DNA of 41,568 bases from an uncultured Clostridium sp. (GTDB lineage: Bacteria > Bacillota > Clostridia > Lachnospirales > Lachnospiraceae). The stretch's first letter is position 1; each line of letters opens with the position of its first letter. The notes beneath the pieces are model-generated. The model did no database searches. It was given only the letters and a program-made list of their open reading frames with translations, and was not told where the DNA came from. Positions 30,208 through 38,987 of the stretch are shown one piece after another. A program made the position numbers and the translations under genes. The stretch spans positions 1 through 41,568 of the forward strand of contig CAMYAO010000019.1 in assembly GCA_947253885.1 (NCBI GenBank), given 5' to 3'.

Positions 30208-31848
30208 ATGTCAATAACAGATATTTTTTCACTTTTAGGTGGTGTCGGATTATTTTTATTCGGTATGACAATTATGTCGTCCGGTTTGAAAAGTGCTTGT
30301 GGAAATAATCTGCAGAATATCTTAGAGAAAGCGACCAAAAATAAAGTGATAGCGGTTTTGGTCGGTATCGGAATGACGATGTTGATTCAGAGTTCGTCAG
30401 CAACTGATGTAATGGTAATCGGATTTGTAAATTCTGCCATGATGAGCTTGTCTCAGGCAATCGGTGTTATAATGGGTGCCAATATCGGTACTACTATTAC
30501 AGCACAGATTACGGCATTTAATCTGAGTGCTTATGCACCGTTGATTTTGTTTGTCGGTGCGGTAATGTTCCTTTTTATTGCGAAGAAACTGATAAAATAC
30601 ATCGGTGAAATTCTAATGGGATTCGGTATGTTATTTTTCGGAATCTCAGTTATGAAGTCGGCAATTGTTCCGCTTTCGGAAACAAAGGGATTTATTCACT
30701 TTATTTCAGGATTGAGCAATCCGTTTTTAGCGATTTTGTTCGGAGTTGCTTTTACGGCATTATTACAGAGTTCCTCTTCTTCTACTGTTATTTTTCAGGC
30801 GTTTGCAATACAGGGGATGCTGGAGTATCATACCGCTGTATATTTGGTGATCGGTGCGGCAATCGGATCTGTTACGCCGAACTTATTGGCATCGCTTACT
30901 ACAAATCGAAATGGAAAACGAACTGCGATATTAAATTTAATATTTAATATTATAAGAGCCTGTATCTTAGTTCTGATTATCAATCTGATACCGGGAGTAC
31001 TGGATCTTATACAGAGTTTATCACCGGAAGATGTAGGAAGACAGATCGCAAATACACATACGATCTTCGCAATCACGGCTGTATTAATTGAGTTACCGTT
31101 TACCGGATATATTATAAAGCTGGCGGAAAAGATTATTCCAGTCAAAGCAGAAGAAAATCAGGAATTGGAAGAGCGTTCGCTTCAATATATGTTGTCGTTA
31201 AACGGAGTACCAATCAGTATGGCGATTTCTCAGGCACATCGGGAGGTTACTCGTATGGGCAGGATTGCAGTGAAAAATCTGAAGGAATCGATCGACTGTT
31301 TCTTCCATTACAGCGAAGAAAAGGCGGAGCGGGTTCGTTCCAGAGAGCAAAGTATCAATATATTGAATTCCTCTATTGCGGATGCGATGGTAGAATTAAA
31401 GTCACTGGATCTGACGGCGGATCATGTAAAGATGGTAACCAGATTGACAGTATCGGTCAACGATATCGAACGACTTTCCGATCATGCGGAAAATGTGGTG
31501 GAATATATTGAAGATATGATAAAAAACAGAGCAAAGTTTTCCGATACGGCTTTGAAGGAACTGCATCATATGGCAGATTCGGCTATGAAATCGGTTAATT
31601 TGGCGATGGATATATTTGATACAGTTGACGCCTCTAAATTGGAAGAGATGGAAGCTATTGAAGCATCTGTAGATATGCAGCAGGATTTACTGATCCGAAA
31701 TCATGTAAATCGTCTGTTGGAATCTTGCTGTGATCCGGTTGCGGGAGTTGCATTTATTGAGATGGTAACTGCTTTGGAGCGTTGTTCTGATCATGCTATG
31801 AATTTAGCGGATGCATTGATTGAGAAGCCGGTTGAAGCAATGGAATAA
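30208..31848 (+). CDS. Na+/Pi cotransporter family protein with PhoU-like tail
   Basis: This is a 546-residue protein. The N-terminal 310 residues hold two inverted repeats of the PNaS family, each with a QSSSA/S motif: LIQSSSATDVMVIGFVN and ALLQSSSSSTVIFQAFA. The C-terminal part from about residue 340 is a helical PhoU-like domain (SINILNSSIADAMVELKSLDLTADHVKMVTRL, NDIERLSDHAENVVEYIEDM). It imports phosphate with sodium, or otherwise exchanges phosphate, with the tail as regulator. The following hairpin is its terminator. Confidence 0.92.
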   Translation: MSITDIFSLLGGVGLFLFGMTIMSSGLKSACGNNLQNILEKATKNKVIAVLVGIGMTMLIQSSSATDVMVIGFVNSAMMSLSQAIGVIMGANIGTTITAQITAFNLSAYAPLILFVGAVMFLFIAKKLIKYIGEILMGFGMLFFGISVMKSAIVPLSETKGFIHFISGLSNPFLAILFGVAFTALLQSSSSSTVIFQAFAIQGMLEYHTAVYLVIGAAIGSVTPNLLASLTTNRNGKRTAILNLIFNIIRACILVLIINLIPGVLDLIQSLSPEDVGRQIANTHTIFAITAVLIELPFTGYIIKLAEKIIPVKAEENQELEERSLQYMLSLNGVPISMAISQAHREVTRMGRIAVKNLKESIDCFFHYSEEKAERVRSREQSINILNSSIADAMVELKSLDLTADHVKMVTRLTVSVNDIERLSDHAENVVEYIEDMIKNRAKFSDTALKELHHMADSAMKSVNLAMDIFDTVDASKLEEMEAIEASVDMQQDLLIRNHVNRLLESCCDPVAGVAFIEMVTALERCSDHAMNLADALIEKPVEAME

Positions 31849-31857
31849 AAAAGAGTC

Positions 31858-31893
31858 AGGTGTAGTGGAGTTCCACTGCACCTTTCCTGTCTT
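31858..31893 (+). terminator. terminator after the Na/Pi transporter
   Basis: AGGTGTAGTGGA (31858-31869) pairs with TCCACTGCACCT (31872-31883) with a 2-nt loop, followed by a broken T-rich stretch. Confidence 0.6.
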
Positions 31894-31911
31894 TATTGAG
31901 GGGGAATAAAA

Positions 31912-32538
31912 ATGAAAAAAATATGCAGATATATTATAATGGGACTGATAGCAAGTATTTGCTGCATGGGGTGCGGACAAAAGAAAACGGAGTTACCGCA
32001 TTCTTCAAATACGAAGACGGAAAAGAAAGTGATAGATATCAGACACATGTACTTTTCTATGGTAGGGGATTCTATCACAGAAGGGGCACGTATTCAGCTG
32101 AAAAAAGAACTGCCGAATATGACAGTGAAAACGGACGTGGGACTCCAAGTGGTAAAAGCAGACCGGTATCTGGTGGCAACACGTTTAAGTGACGGTACCT
32201 TTGGAAAGGGTGTAGTGATTGAACTTGGAGTGAACGGTCCGTTTTCCGAGGCAACAGGAGAGAAGCTGATCCGTATGATCGGCAGTCGTACACCGATTTT
32301 TTGGCTGACACTTCATACCGGTCATGATATCGGAACGTGGAGAGGGATGTTTCGGAACTTAATGAAGCGTCTGGCAGAGAAGCACTCCAATCTGGTTCTG
32401 GTCGATTGGGACAGTTATGCAAAAAAGCATAAGGATTGGTTTTATCATGATGGGACACATTTAACTCCGGAAGGGCAAAAAGGATATGCAAAGTTTATCA
32501 GAGATACTTTAAAACAATATTATCAACAGCACTCATAG
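31912..32538 (+). CDS. SGNH-type hydrolase lipoprotein
   Basis: This is a 208-residue protein. The signal peptide ends in a lipobox-like ICCMGC (lipidated Cys near residue 22), anchoring it outside the membrane. SGNH blocks are FSMVGDSITEGA (catalytic Ser), ELGVNGPF and YHDGTHLTPEGQKGYAKFI (Asp/His). The pattern resembles the SGNH domain of OatA-type peptidoglycan O-acetyltransferases more than lipases, so it may act on acetyl groups of wall polymers. It lacks the membrane acyltransferase domain. TraX-like and downstream genes follow closely and may form an operon. Confidence 0.85.
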   Translation: MKKICRYIIMGLIASICCMGCGQKKTELPHSSNTKTEKKVIDIRHMYFSMVGDSITEGARIQLKKELPNMTVKTDVGLQVVKADRYLVATRLSDGTFGKGVVIELGVNGPFSEATGEKLIRMIGSRTPIFWLTLHTGHDIGTWRGMFRNLMKRLAEKHSNLVLVDWDSYAKKHKDWFYHDGTHLTPEGQKGYAKFIRDTLKQYYQQHS

Positions 32539-32549
32539 GGAGGAAAGGC

Positions 32550-33281
32550 GTGACACTTAACAGAAATCAATTGAAACTGCTTGCAATTGCGGCAATGACG
32601 ACAGATCATATTACCTGGTTGTTATTTCCGGGGTTACAGCATGTTTGGTATGTGATGTTGTTGCATGCAATCGGCAGACTTACCGCTCCGATCATGTGGT
32701 TTTTTCTTGCTGAAGGAATCTTCTACACAAGGAGTAAACTAAACTATATAGGTCGATTGTTTGTGTTTGGAGTACTATCCCATTTTGCTTATAATTTTGC
32801 ATTTGGAAATTCCCTAATTCCTTTTCAGACCGGAATCTTAAACCAGACAAGTATTATGTGGTCGCTAACGGTCGGAGCAGTTTTAATGGTAATACTCAAT
32901 TACACAAAAATCGGCTTTTGGGTGAAGATTTTAGCAATTGTTGTTGCGTGCATAATCTCTATTCCGGCGGATTGGTCCTGTGTAGCAGTTATGGCACCGA
33001 ATTTTTTATATACACATAGAAAAAATTTTAAATGGGTCTGCCTGGATTATATATGGTGGTCTATTCTGTACGTTGTGGTTTATTTCTTTGCGATTGACAA
33101 ACCGTACGGACTGCTTCAATTTGGAGTATTACTGGTGTTGCCGTTCTTGAAATGCTACGATGGAACTCCCGGAAAGTGGAAAGGAATGAAGTGGTTCTTT
33201 TATATTTATTATCCGGCACATTTGGTTGTGATAGGTTTATTGCGTCTATATCTCTATGGAAATTATCCGATTTTATTTTAA
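32550..33281 (+). CDS. TraX-family membrane protein
   Basis: This is a 243-residue protein with about seven or eight hydrophobic helices, starting from GTG at 32550 with AGGGAGGAAAGG in front. Family marks are KLLAIAAMTTDHI, AIGRLTAPIMWFFLAEGIFYT and the C-terminal KWFFYIYYPAHLVVI. TraX acetylates F pilin in Enterobacteria; chromosomal members in Firmicutes are presumed membrane acyltransferases of unknown substrate. Its position 11 bp behind an SGNH-hydrolase lipoprotein is suggestive: together they could form a split membrane/extracellular acyl-transfer pair, as the two domains of OatA do. That link is inference. Confidence 0.85.
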   Translation: MTLNRNQLKLLAIAAMTTDHITWLLFPGLQHVWYVMLLHAIGRLTAPIMWFFLAEGIFYTRSKLNYIGRLFVFGVLSHFAYNFAFGNSLIPFQTGILNQTSIMWSLTVGAVLMVILNYTKIGFWVKILAIVVACIISIPADWSCVAVMAPNFLYTHRKNFKWVCLDYIWWSILYVVVYFFAIDKPYGLLQFGVLLVLPFLKCYDGTPGKWKGMKWFFYIYYPAHLVVIGLLRLYLYGNYPILF

Positions 33282-33347
33282 CAGATATACAGAGGGGGAA
33301 GAATTTGCTATAATTAGCTATAACAAACTTGCGAAAGGAGAAGGGAA

Positions 33348-33974
33348 ATGGGTATCTGGAAAAAATTTTTAAATCAGACCTCAAAGCCGGAAGGTTTTTT
33401 GGGGAAACAGATGCTGAGGGGAATGAATACCGGTCATGCAAAAATTTCTGATTGGGGATTGGAAAGTTTGAATGGACTGTCTTTTTCGGGAAGTATTGTG
33501 GATATCGGATGTGGAGGAGGACGGATCATATCAAAGTTGGCAGAGATGTTTCCTGCTGCACAGATTACGGGAGTGGATTATTCGGACATTTCTGTGAAAG
33601 CAACGAAATCATATAATAAAAAGCTGGTACAGGAGAAAAGAGTAAACGTTGTGTGGGGAGATGTTTCCGACTTACAGTTTGAAGAGAAGAGATTTGATCT
33701 GGCAACCGCTTTTGAGACGGTATATTTTTGGCCGGGATTGGAAATCTGTTTTGCGCAGGTTTATAGAGTACTGAAAGAAAACGGATACTTTTTAATTGTT
33801 TTAGAGACAGACGGAGAAGACGGGGTTTCTCAAAAGTATGAGAGGATTATTGATAAAATGAAGGTTTACAAACCGAAAGAACTGATGGATTGTTTAAAAC
33901 AGGTCGGTTTTGAGATTACCTCATACAGACATGGAGACGGTACTTCCTGGATTTCTATTCTGGCAAAGAAATAG
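33348..33974 (+). CDS. class I SAM-dependent methyltransferase
   Basis: This is a 208-residue protein. Motif I IVDIGCGGGRIISKLAE is followed by AQITGVDYSDISVK (motif II), VNVVWGDVSDLQFEEKRFDLATAFETVYFWP (motif III/IV) and an ENGYFLIVLETDGED strand. It resembles small-molecule methyltransferases of the Methyltransf_11/25 type; the substrate is unknown. The AAGGAGAAGG ribosome site lies 66 bp after the TraX-like gene. A single gene or the end of that operon. Confidence 0.88.
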   Translation: MGIWKKFLNQTSKPEGFLGKQMLRGMNTGHAKISDWGLESLNGLSFSGSIVDIGCGGGRIISKLAEMFPAAQITGVDYSDISVKATKSYNKKLVQEKRVNVVWGDVSDLQFEEKRFDLATAFETVYFWPGLEICFAQVYRVLKENGYFLIVLETDGEDGVSQKYERIIDKMKVYKPKELMDCLKQVGFEITSYRHGDGTSWISILAKK

Positions 33975-33986
33975 AACAATTGCGGA

Positions 33987-34016
33987 TTGACTTTTCCTTC
34001 CGTCCTGTATTATAAT
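33987..34016 (+). promoter_or_regulatory. ileS promoter
   Basis: TTGACT (33987-33992), an 18-bp spacer and TATAAT (34011-34016). Transcription from about 34023 gives a 300-nt leader. Confidence 0.75.
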
Positions 34017-34022
34017 TTATAA

Positions 34023-34311
34023 CAATGTAAAAGAAAGAAAAGACATAGACGAAGACAGTAGATAGATCGTGAAAAATAAATGCAAGATCCGGATACGGGA
34101 TCTGCACGGAGCGAGTCGGGACGGTGGGAGCCGATATGAGTACAGATTTATTGAACATCACTTCTGAGTTTCAGCTCGAACGTTATCTAGTAGAAGCTGA
34201 CGTTTTTCCCACGTTACAGGGAATCGGTCTCCGTGATTTATCGGGTACTTCGAAATGGTGGTATACGCAACTGACAGTTCGTCCTTTTCGGGGCGGACTT
34301 TTTCTTTTTTA
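34023..34311 (+). promoter_or_regulatory. T-box riboswitch (isoleucine) controlling ileS
   Basis: A long structured leader begins AAAGAAAAGACATAGACGAAG and contains a stem I region with the AGTAGAT start. The candidate specifier codon ATC (34157-34159) sits in TTGAACATCAC. The T-box sequence is ATGGTGGTATACGC (34255-34268), a slight variant of the usual GGGTGGTACCGCG. The terminator follows: AGTTCGTCC (34276-34284) pairs with GGGCGGACT (34291-34299), then a T-tract. Uncharged tRNA-Ile would pair with the specifier and T-box, block the terminator and let ileS be transcribed. The AUC specifier and the downstream gene agree. Confidence 0.9.
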
Positions 34312-34348
34312 CAGATAAATCAGTATTAATGTGCAGAAAGGATACCTT

Positions 34349-37300
34349 ATGAGCAGATATCAAAAAGTGGATACGAATCTGAATTTTGTGGATCGTGAAA
34401 AACAGGTGGAAACATTTTGGAAAGAACAAGATATTTTTCGTAAAAGTATGGAAAATCGCAGGGAATCAGAAACCTATATGTTTTTTGACGGACCTCCGAC
34501 GGCAAATGGAAAACCCCATATCGGTCATGTACTGACCCGTGTAATTAAAGATATGATTCCCCGTTATCAGACCATGAAAGGGAAATATGTTCCCCGTAAG
34601 GCAGGATGGGATACGCACGGTCTGCCGGTAGAATTAGAGGTGGAAAAAAAGCTGGGGCTGGATGGAAAAGAGCAGATAGAAGAGTACGGTTTGGCTCCCT
34701 TTATTCAGGAATGCAAAGAATCTGTATGGAAATACAAAGGAATGTGGGAAGAATTTTCCGGAGTTGTAGGATTCTGGGCAGATATGGACAATCCGTATGT
34801 AACCTATGATGACAATTTTATTGAATCAGAGTGGTGGGCATTAAAAAAGATATGGGATAAGAAGCTTCTATATAAAGGATTTAAGATCGTACCGTACTGT
34901 CCTCGTTGCGGTACCCCGCTTTCTTCACATGAAGTAGCACAGGGTTATAAGGCAGTAAAAGAAAAATCCGCTATTGTAAGATTCCCGGTTGTAGGAGAAG
35001 ATGCATATTTTCTGGCATGGACGACAACTCCATGGACACTCCCGAGCAATGTTGCACTGTGTGTAAATCCGGAAGAGACCTATATTAAGGTAAAGGCGAA
35101 GGACGGACATACTTACTATCTGGCTCAGGCACTGGCGGATCAGGTATTAGGGGTCTTAGCAGAAGAAGGGGAGTCTGCATATGAGGTATTGGAGACTTAT
35201 AAAGGAACCGATCTGGAATACAAAGAATATCGTCCTTTATTTGCTTATACCGGTGAATATGCGGCAAAACAGAATAAAAAGGGTCATTATGTAACGGTGG
35301 CGGATTATGTAACGATGTCGGACGGTACCGGTATTGTACATATTGCACCGGCTTTTGGTGAAGACGATGCTCAGGTAGGACGTCGATATGATCTGCCTTT
35401 TGTGCAGTTTGTAAATGATAAGGGATGCTTGACGGAGCAGACACCATATGAAGGGGTATTTGTAAAAGATGCGGATCCGATGATCTTAAAGGAATTATCT
35501 GAAGCAAAACTGTTATTCGATGCACCGAAATTTGAGCATGATTATCCTCATTGCTGGAGATGTGACACACCGTTGATCTATTATGCAAGAGAATCCTGGT
35601 TTATCAAAATGACAGAAGTAAAGGAACAGTTGATCGCAAATAATAATACGGTAAACTGGATTCCAGAATCTATCGGAAAAGGACGTTTCGGCGATTGGTT
35701 GGAAAATATTCAGGATTGGGGTGTTTCCCGAAATCGTTATTGGGGAACTCCTTTAAATATATGGACTTGTGAATGTGGACATATGGAGTCGATCGGATCT
35801 CGTGCCGAATTGGCTGAAAAGAGCGGAAATCCGAAAAATGCAACGGTAGAACTGCATCGTCCGTATATTGACGAGGTCACTATTCCATGTCCTCACTGCG
35901 GAAAAGAAATGCACCGTGTACCGGAGGTAATTGACTGCTGGTTCGATTCCGGTGCAATGCCGTTTGCACAGCATCATTATCCGTTTGAAAATAAAGAACT
36001 GTTTGAGCAGCAGTTCCCCGCACAGTTCATTTCAGAGGCAGTAGATCAGACCAGAGGCTGGTTTTATTCTTTGATGGCAGAGTCTACTTTATTGTTTAAT
36101 AAAGCACCTTATGAAAACGTAATTGTACTGGGACATGTTCAGGACGAAAATGGACAGAAGATGAGTAAATCAAAGGGAAATGCCGTAGACCCTATGGAGG
36201 CCTTAAGAGAATACGGAGCAGATGCAATACGCTGGTACTTCTATATCAACTCTGCACCGTGGTTGCCAAATCGCTTCCATGGAAAAGCCGTAATGGAAGG
36301 ACAGAGAAAGTTTATGGGAACACTATGGAATACCTATGCATTCTTTGTTTTATATGCCAATATAGATGACTTTAATGCCGCAGACTATCAGTTAGAATAT
36401 GAAAAACTGGCAGTAATGGACAAATGGTTGTTATCCCGCCTGAATTCCACTGTGGCGGAAGTGGATAATCGATTGGGAAGTTACCAGATTCCGGAAGCGG
36501 CACGGGCACTTCAGGAGTTTGTGGACGATATGAGTAACTGGTATGTGCGTCGTTCACGTGAGCGTTTTTGGGCAAAGGGTATGGAGCAGGATAAGATTAA
36601 TGCATATATGACGCTTTATACTGCATTGGTGAGCATTTGTAAGGCTGCAGCACCGATGGTACCGTTTATTACAGAGGAGATCTATCAGAATCTGGTAGTA
36701 TCAATTGATCCTTCCGCTCCGGAAAGCATTCATTTATGTGATTTTCCGAAGGTGGAAGTATCTATGGTAGATGCTCAGCTCGAAGCACATATGGATGAAG
36801 TTTTAAAGATCGTTGTGCTGGGCCGCGCAGCCAGAAATAGTGCAAATATCAAGAATCGTCAGCCGATAGGCCACATGTATGTAAAAGCTTCTGATACGCT
36901 TTCCGACTTTTATACGGAGATTATTCGAGAGGAATTAAATGTAAAAACAGTAGAGTTTAAAGAGGATGTCAGTGCTTTTACCAGCTATTCTTTCAAACCT
37001 CAGCTTCGTACGGTAGGACCGAAATACGGTAAGTTTCTGGGCAGGATAAAAGAGGCTTTAGCAAATCTGGACGGTAATAAAGCAATGGAGGAATTGAAAG
37101 AAAACGGTAAGATCGTATTGGCGGATATTTCCGAAGAAATTGTGCTTACAGAAGAAGATTTGTTGATTGAGATGTCTCAGATGGAAGGGTTTGCAAGTGA
37201 ATCCAATAACAATATTACCGTTGTTCTGGATAACAATCTGACACCGGAATTGATAGCGGAAGGATTCTATCGAGAAATTGTTTCTAAGATTCAGACTATG

Positions 37301-37513
37301 CGTAAAGAAGCCGGATTTGAAGTGACGGATACCATTCAGTTGGGATATAAGGCAGAGGAAACCGTGGTTTCTGTTATTACTGAATTTGCTGAGCAGCTAA
37401 AAGGAGAAGTACTTGCCGTTTCTATTTCAAAAGATAATTTGTCCGGATATCAGAAAGAATGGAAAATTAACGGAGAAACAGTCGTTTTGAGTGTTGAAAA
37501 ATCAGAATCTTAA
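34349..37513 (+). CDS. ileS: isoleucyl-tRNA synthetase, IleS2-like
   Basis: This is a 1054-residue protein from the ATG at 34349 (AAAGGA upstream). HIGH is at 57-60 in GKPHIGHVLTRV and KMSKS at 604-608 in GQKMSKSKGN; the editing domain contains the TTPWTLPSN and GTGIVHIAPAFGEDD segments. A CX2C zinc pair appears in IVPYCPRCGTPLSS, with further pairs downstream (WTCECG, CPHCG). The length and the AGWDTHGLPVELEVEKKLGLDGKEQIEEYG region match the long eukaryote-like IleS2 branch, whose bacterial members often tolerate mupirocin. It charges tRNA-Ile with isoleucine and is regulated by the T-box leader. Confidence 0.96.
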   Translation: MSRYQKVDTNLNFVDREKQVETFWKEQDIFRKSMENRRESETYMFFDGPPTANGKPHIGHVLTRVIKDMIPRYQTMKGKYVPRKAGWDTHGLPVELEVEKKLGLDGKEQIEEYGLAPFIQECKESVWKYKGMWEEFSGVVGFWADMDNPYVTYDDNFIESEWWALKKIWDKKLLYKGFKIVPYCPRCGTPLSSHEVAQGYKAVKEKSAIVRFPVVGEDAYFLAWTTTPWTLPSNVALCVNPEETYIKVKAKDGHTYYLAQALADQVLGVLAEEGESAYEVLETYKGTDLEYKEYRPLFAYTGEYAAKQNKKGHYVTVADYVTMSDGTGIVHIAPAFGEDDAQVGRRYDLPFVQFVNDKGCLTEQTPYEGVFVKDADPMILKELSEAKLLFDAPKFEHDYPHCWRCDTPLIYYARESWFIKMTEVKEQLIANNNTVNWIPESIGKGRFGDWLENIQDWGVSRNRYWGTPLNIWTCECGHMESIGSRAELAEKSGNPKNATVELHRPYIDEVTIPCPHCGKEMHRVPEVIDCWFDSGAMPFAQHHYPFENKELFEQQFPAQFISEAVDQTRGWFYSLMAESTLLFNKAPYENVIVLGHVQDENGQKMSKSKGNAVDPMEALREYGADAIRWYFYINSAPWLPNRFHGKAVMEGQRKFMGTLWNTYAFFVLYANIDDFNAADYQLEYEKLAVMDKWLLSRLNSTVAEVDNRLGSYQIPEAARALQEFVDDMSNWYVRRSRERFWAKGMEQDKINAYMTLYTALVSICKAAAPMVPFITEEIYQNLVVSIDPSAPESIHLCDFPKVEVSMVDAQLEAHMDEVLKIVVLGRAARNSANIKNRQPIGHMYVKASDTLSDFYTEIIREELNVKTVEFKEDVSAFTSYSFKPQLRTVGPKYGKFLGRIKEALANLDGNKAMEELKENGKIVLADISEEIVLTEEDLLIEMSQMEGFASESNNNITVVLDNNLTPELIAEGFYREIVSKIQTMRKEAGFEVTDTIQLGYKAEETVVSVITEFAEQLKGEVLAVSISKDNLSGYQKEWKINGETVVLSVEKSES

Positions 37514-37587
37514 AGTTGATTTTGAAAATTGTGCTGTGATATTATGAAGATAAGTCTAAGATTTGTGATTAAGAGGAGAATGTGCAA

Positions 37588-38019
37588 ATGAAAAGAAACA
37601 TCTTAAAGTTATTATCAGTGGGGCTTATGGTTAGTGCCTTGGGTTGTGTCGGTTGCGGCAACAAGACTACAGCACAGTCAGATACAAAGAAACAGGAAGC
37701 TGCTGCTACAACAGAAAATAAGGACACAAAAAAAGAGGACAGTTCAAGCAACGATACTTCTGCATCCGGTTCTTATAAAAGCTTTATGGACAGTTATGAA
37801 GCGTTTATAGATAAGTATGTTACATTTATGAAGAAGTATAAGGATTCCAAAGATCAGTCTTCTATGATGCCCGAGTATTCTAAATTTATGCAGGAGTATC
37901 AGTCCATTATGAAAAAACTGAAAGCGATCGACCTTTCTAAAGTAAGCAAAAAAGATTCTGTATACGGTCAGGAAGTGCAGAAACGCGTAATGAAAAAGTT
38001 AGAAGAATTAAAAAAATAA
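37588..38019 (+). CDS. small lipoprotein, DUF6591-like
   Basis: This is a 143-residue protein from the ATG at 37588 with AGGAG nine bases before it. The signal peptide ends LGCVGC (lipobox), then a low-complexity, Ser/Thr/Lys/Glu-rich linker up to about residue 60. The remaining 80 residues are helical: YKSFMDSYEAFIDKYVTFMKKYK, MPEYSKFMQEYQSIMKKLK. This fits the DUF6591 pattern as I recall it. It is an outer-face membrane-anchored protein of unknown function. The hairpin following it is a clean terminator. Confidence 0.75.
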   Translation: MKRNILKLLSVGLMVSALGCVGCGNKTTAQSDTKKQEAAATTENKDTKKEDSSSNDTSASGSYKSFMDSYEAFIDKYVTFMKKYKDSKDQSSMMPEYSKFMQEYQSIMKKLKAIDLSKVSKKDSVYGQEVQKRVMKKLEELKK

Positions 38020-38034
38020 ATGAATGACAAAGAG

Positions 38035-38068
38035 TACGGTCGCCAGCATTTGCTGATGACCGTATTTT
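38035..38068 (+). terminator. terminator after the lipoprotein
   Basis: TACGGTC (38035-38041) pairs with GACCGTA (38058-38064), with an inner CAGCA/TGCTG stem, followed by TTTT. Confidence 0.75.
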
Positions 38069-38159
38069 GCGTATAGTATGCCAGGTGTTGCATTACCGAC
38101 AGATGGTGAATATACTTGTAGGTAGATGATTTTGAAACAACTTAATTTAGGAGGATTAC

Positions 38160-38738
38160 ATGAAGGTATTACTATTAAACGGCAGCAGAAGAGATGCAGG
38201 CTGTACTCATACAGGATTGAATTTGATCAGTGAAGAATTGATAAAAGAAGGAATTGAAGTACAAGAGTTTTCTATAGGTTCCAGAGTTTTAAAAGGTGAA
38301 ATTCATCAGGTAGTAGAAGAAGTAGTTGAAGCGGCAAAGTCTGCTGACGGATTTGTTTTCGGGACACCGGTATACTATGCATCTCCTTCGGGAGAAATGA
38401 TGTTCTTTTTAGATCATCTGTTCGATAAGGGTGCAAAGGAATTTATGGGGAAACCGGGAGCTGCAATCGCTTCTGCGAGAAGATGCGGAAATTCAGCCTC
38501 TTTAGATGTTTTGAATAAATATTTTCTGTTCAATCAAATGCCGTTAATTGCTTCTGAATACTGGAACGGAATTCATGGAAATAGTCCTGAGGAAGTACTT
38601 CTGGATGAAGAAGGAGTAGTTGTTATGAAGACCTTAGGACAAAACATGGCGTGGATTTTAAAGAGTATTGAGGCAGGAAAGGCAATCGGTCTAAAGCAAC
38701 CGGAGCCAAGCAAACGTCCACGAACAAATTTTATATAA
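38160..38738 (+). CDS. flavodoxin-fold NAD(P)H-dependent FMN reductase
   Basis: This is a 192-residue protein. MKVLLLNGSRRDAGCTHTGLNLI is the phosphate-binding loop for FMN, and DGFVFGTPVYYASPSGEMMFFLDHL is the second flavin-contact region of the NADPH-dependent FMN reductase family. It lacks the cysteine cluster of iron-sulfur flavoproteins; C15 and C105 are isolated. It likely shuttles electrons from NAD(P)H to small acceptors. TTAGGAGG precedes the start. Single gene with its own terminator. Confidence 0.88.
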   Translation: MKVLLLNGSRRDAGCTHTGLNLISEELIKEGIEVQEFSIGSRVLKGEIHQVVEEVVEAAKSADGFVFGTPVYYASPSGEMMFFLDHLFDKGAKEFMGKPGAAIASARRCGNSASLDVLNKYFLFNQMPLIASEYWNGIHGNSPEEVLLDEEGVVVMKTLGQNMAWILKSIEAGKAIGLKQPEPSKRPRTNFI

Positions 38739-38767
38739 GTAGAGCAGACAGTCAACTTTTTGTAAGC

Positions 38768-38810
38768 AGAATCCCTTTATCGGAATTGATCGATAGAGGG
38801 ATTTTTTTTC
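38768..38810 (+). terminator. terminator after the flavoprotein
   Basis: AATCCCTTTATCG pairs with CGATAGAGGGATT (one T-G pair), followed by a run of T residues ending at 38810. Confidence 0.75.
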
Positions 38811-38901
38811 GAAAATAAAGTCCACCATAATTTTGCTTTAAAAACATTGGTTGCAGTATCTTGTATTTGAGCATCGAATATTGTAAGTGATATTAAAAAA
38901 A

Positions 38902-38946
38902 GTTGTAATTACAACAGATTGTAAATGTGAATAAGTATATTATAAT
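38902..38946 (+). promoter_or_regulatory. promoter with palindrome before the DUF438 sensor gene
   Basis: TTGTAA (38919-38924), a 16-bp spacer and TATAAT (38941-38946). Immediately upstream is the perfect 14-bp palindrome GTTGTAATTACAAC (38902-38915); TTGTAA half-sites recur at 38881, 38904 and 38919. It is a likely binding site for a redox or nitric-oxide regulator. Confidence 0.6.
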
Positions 38947-38987
38947 AGATATTAGATACGACTAATTAAAAATAGGAGGATATAGAA

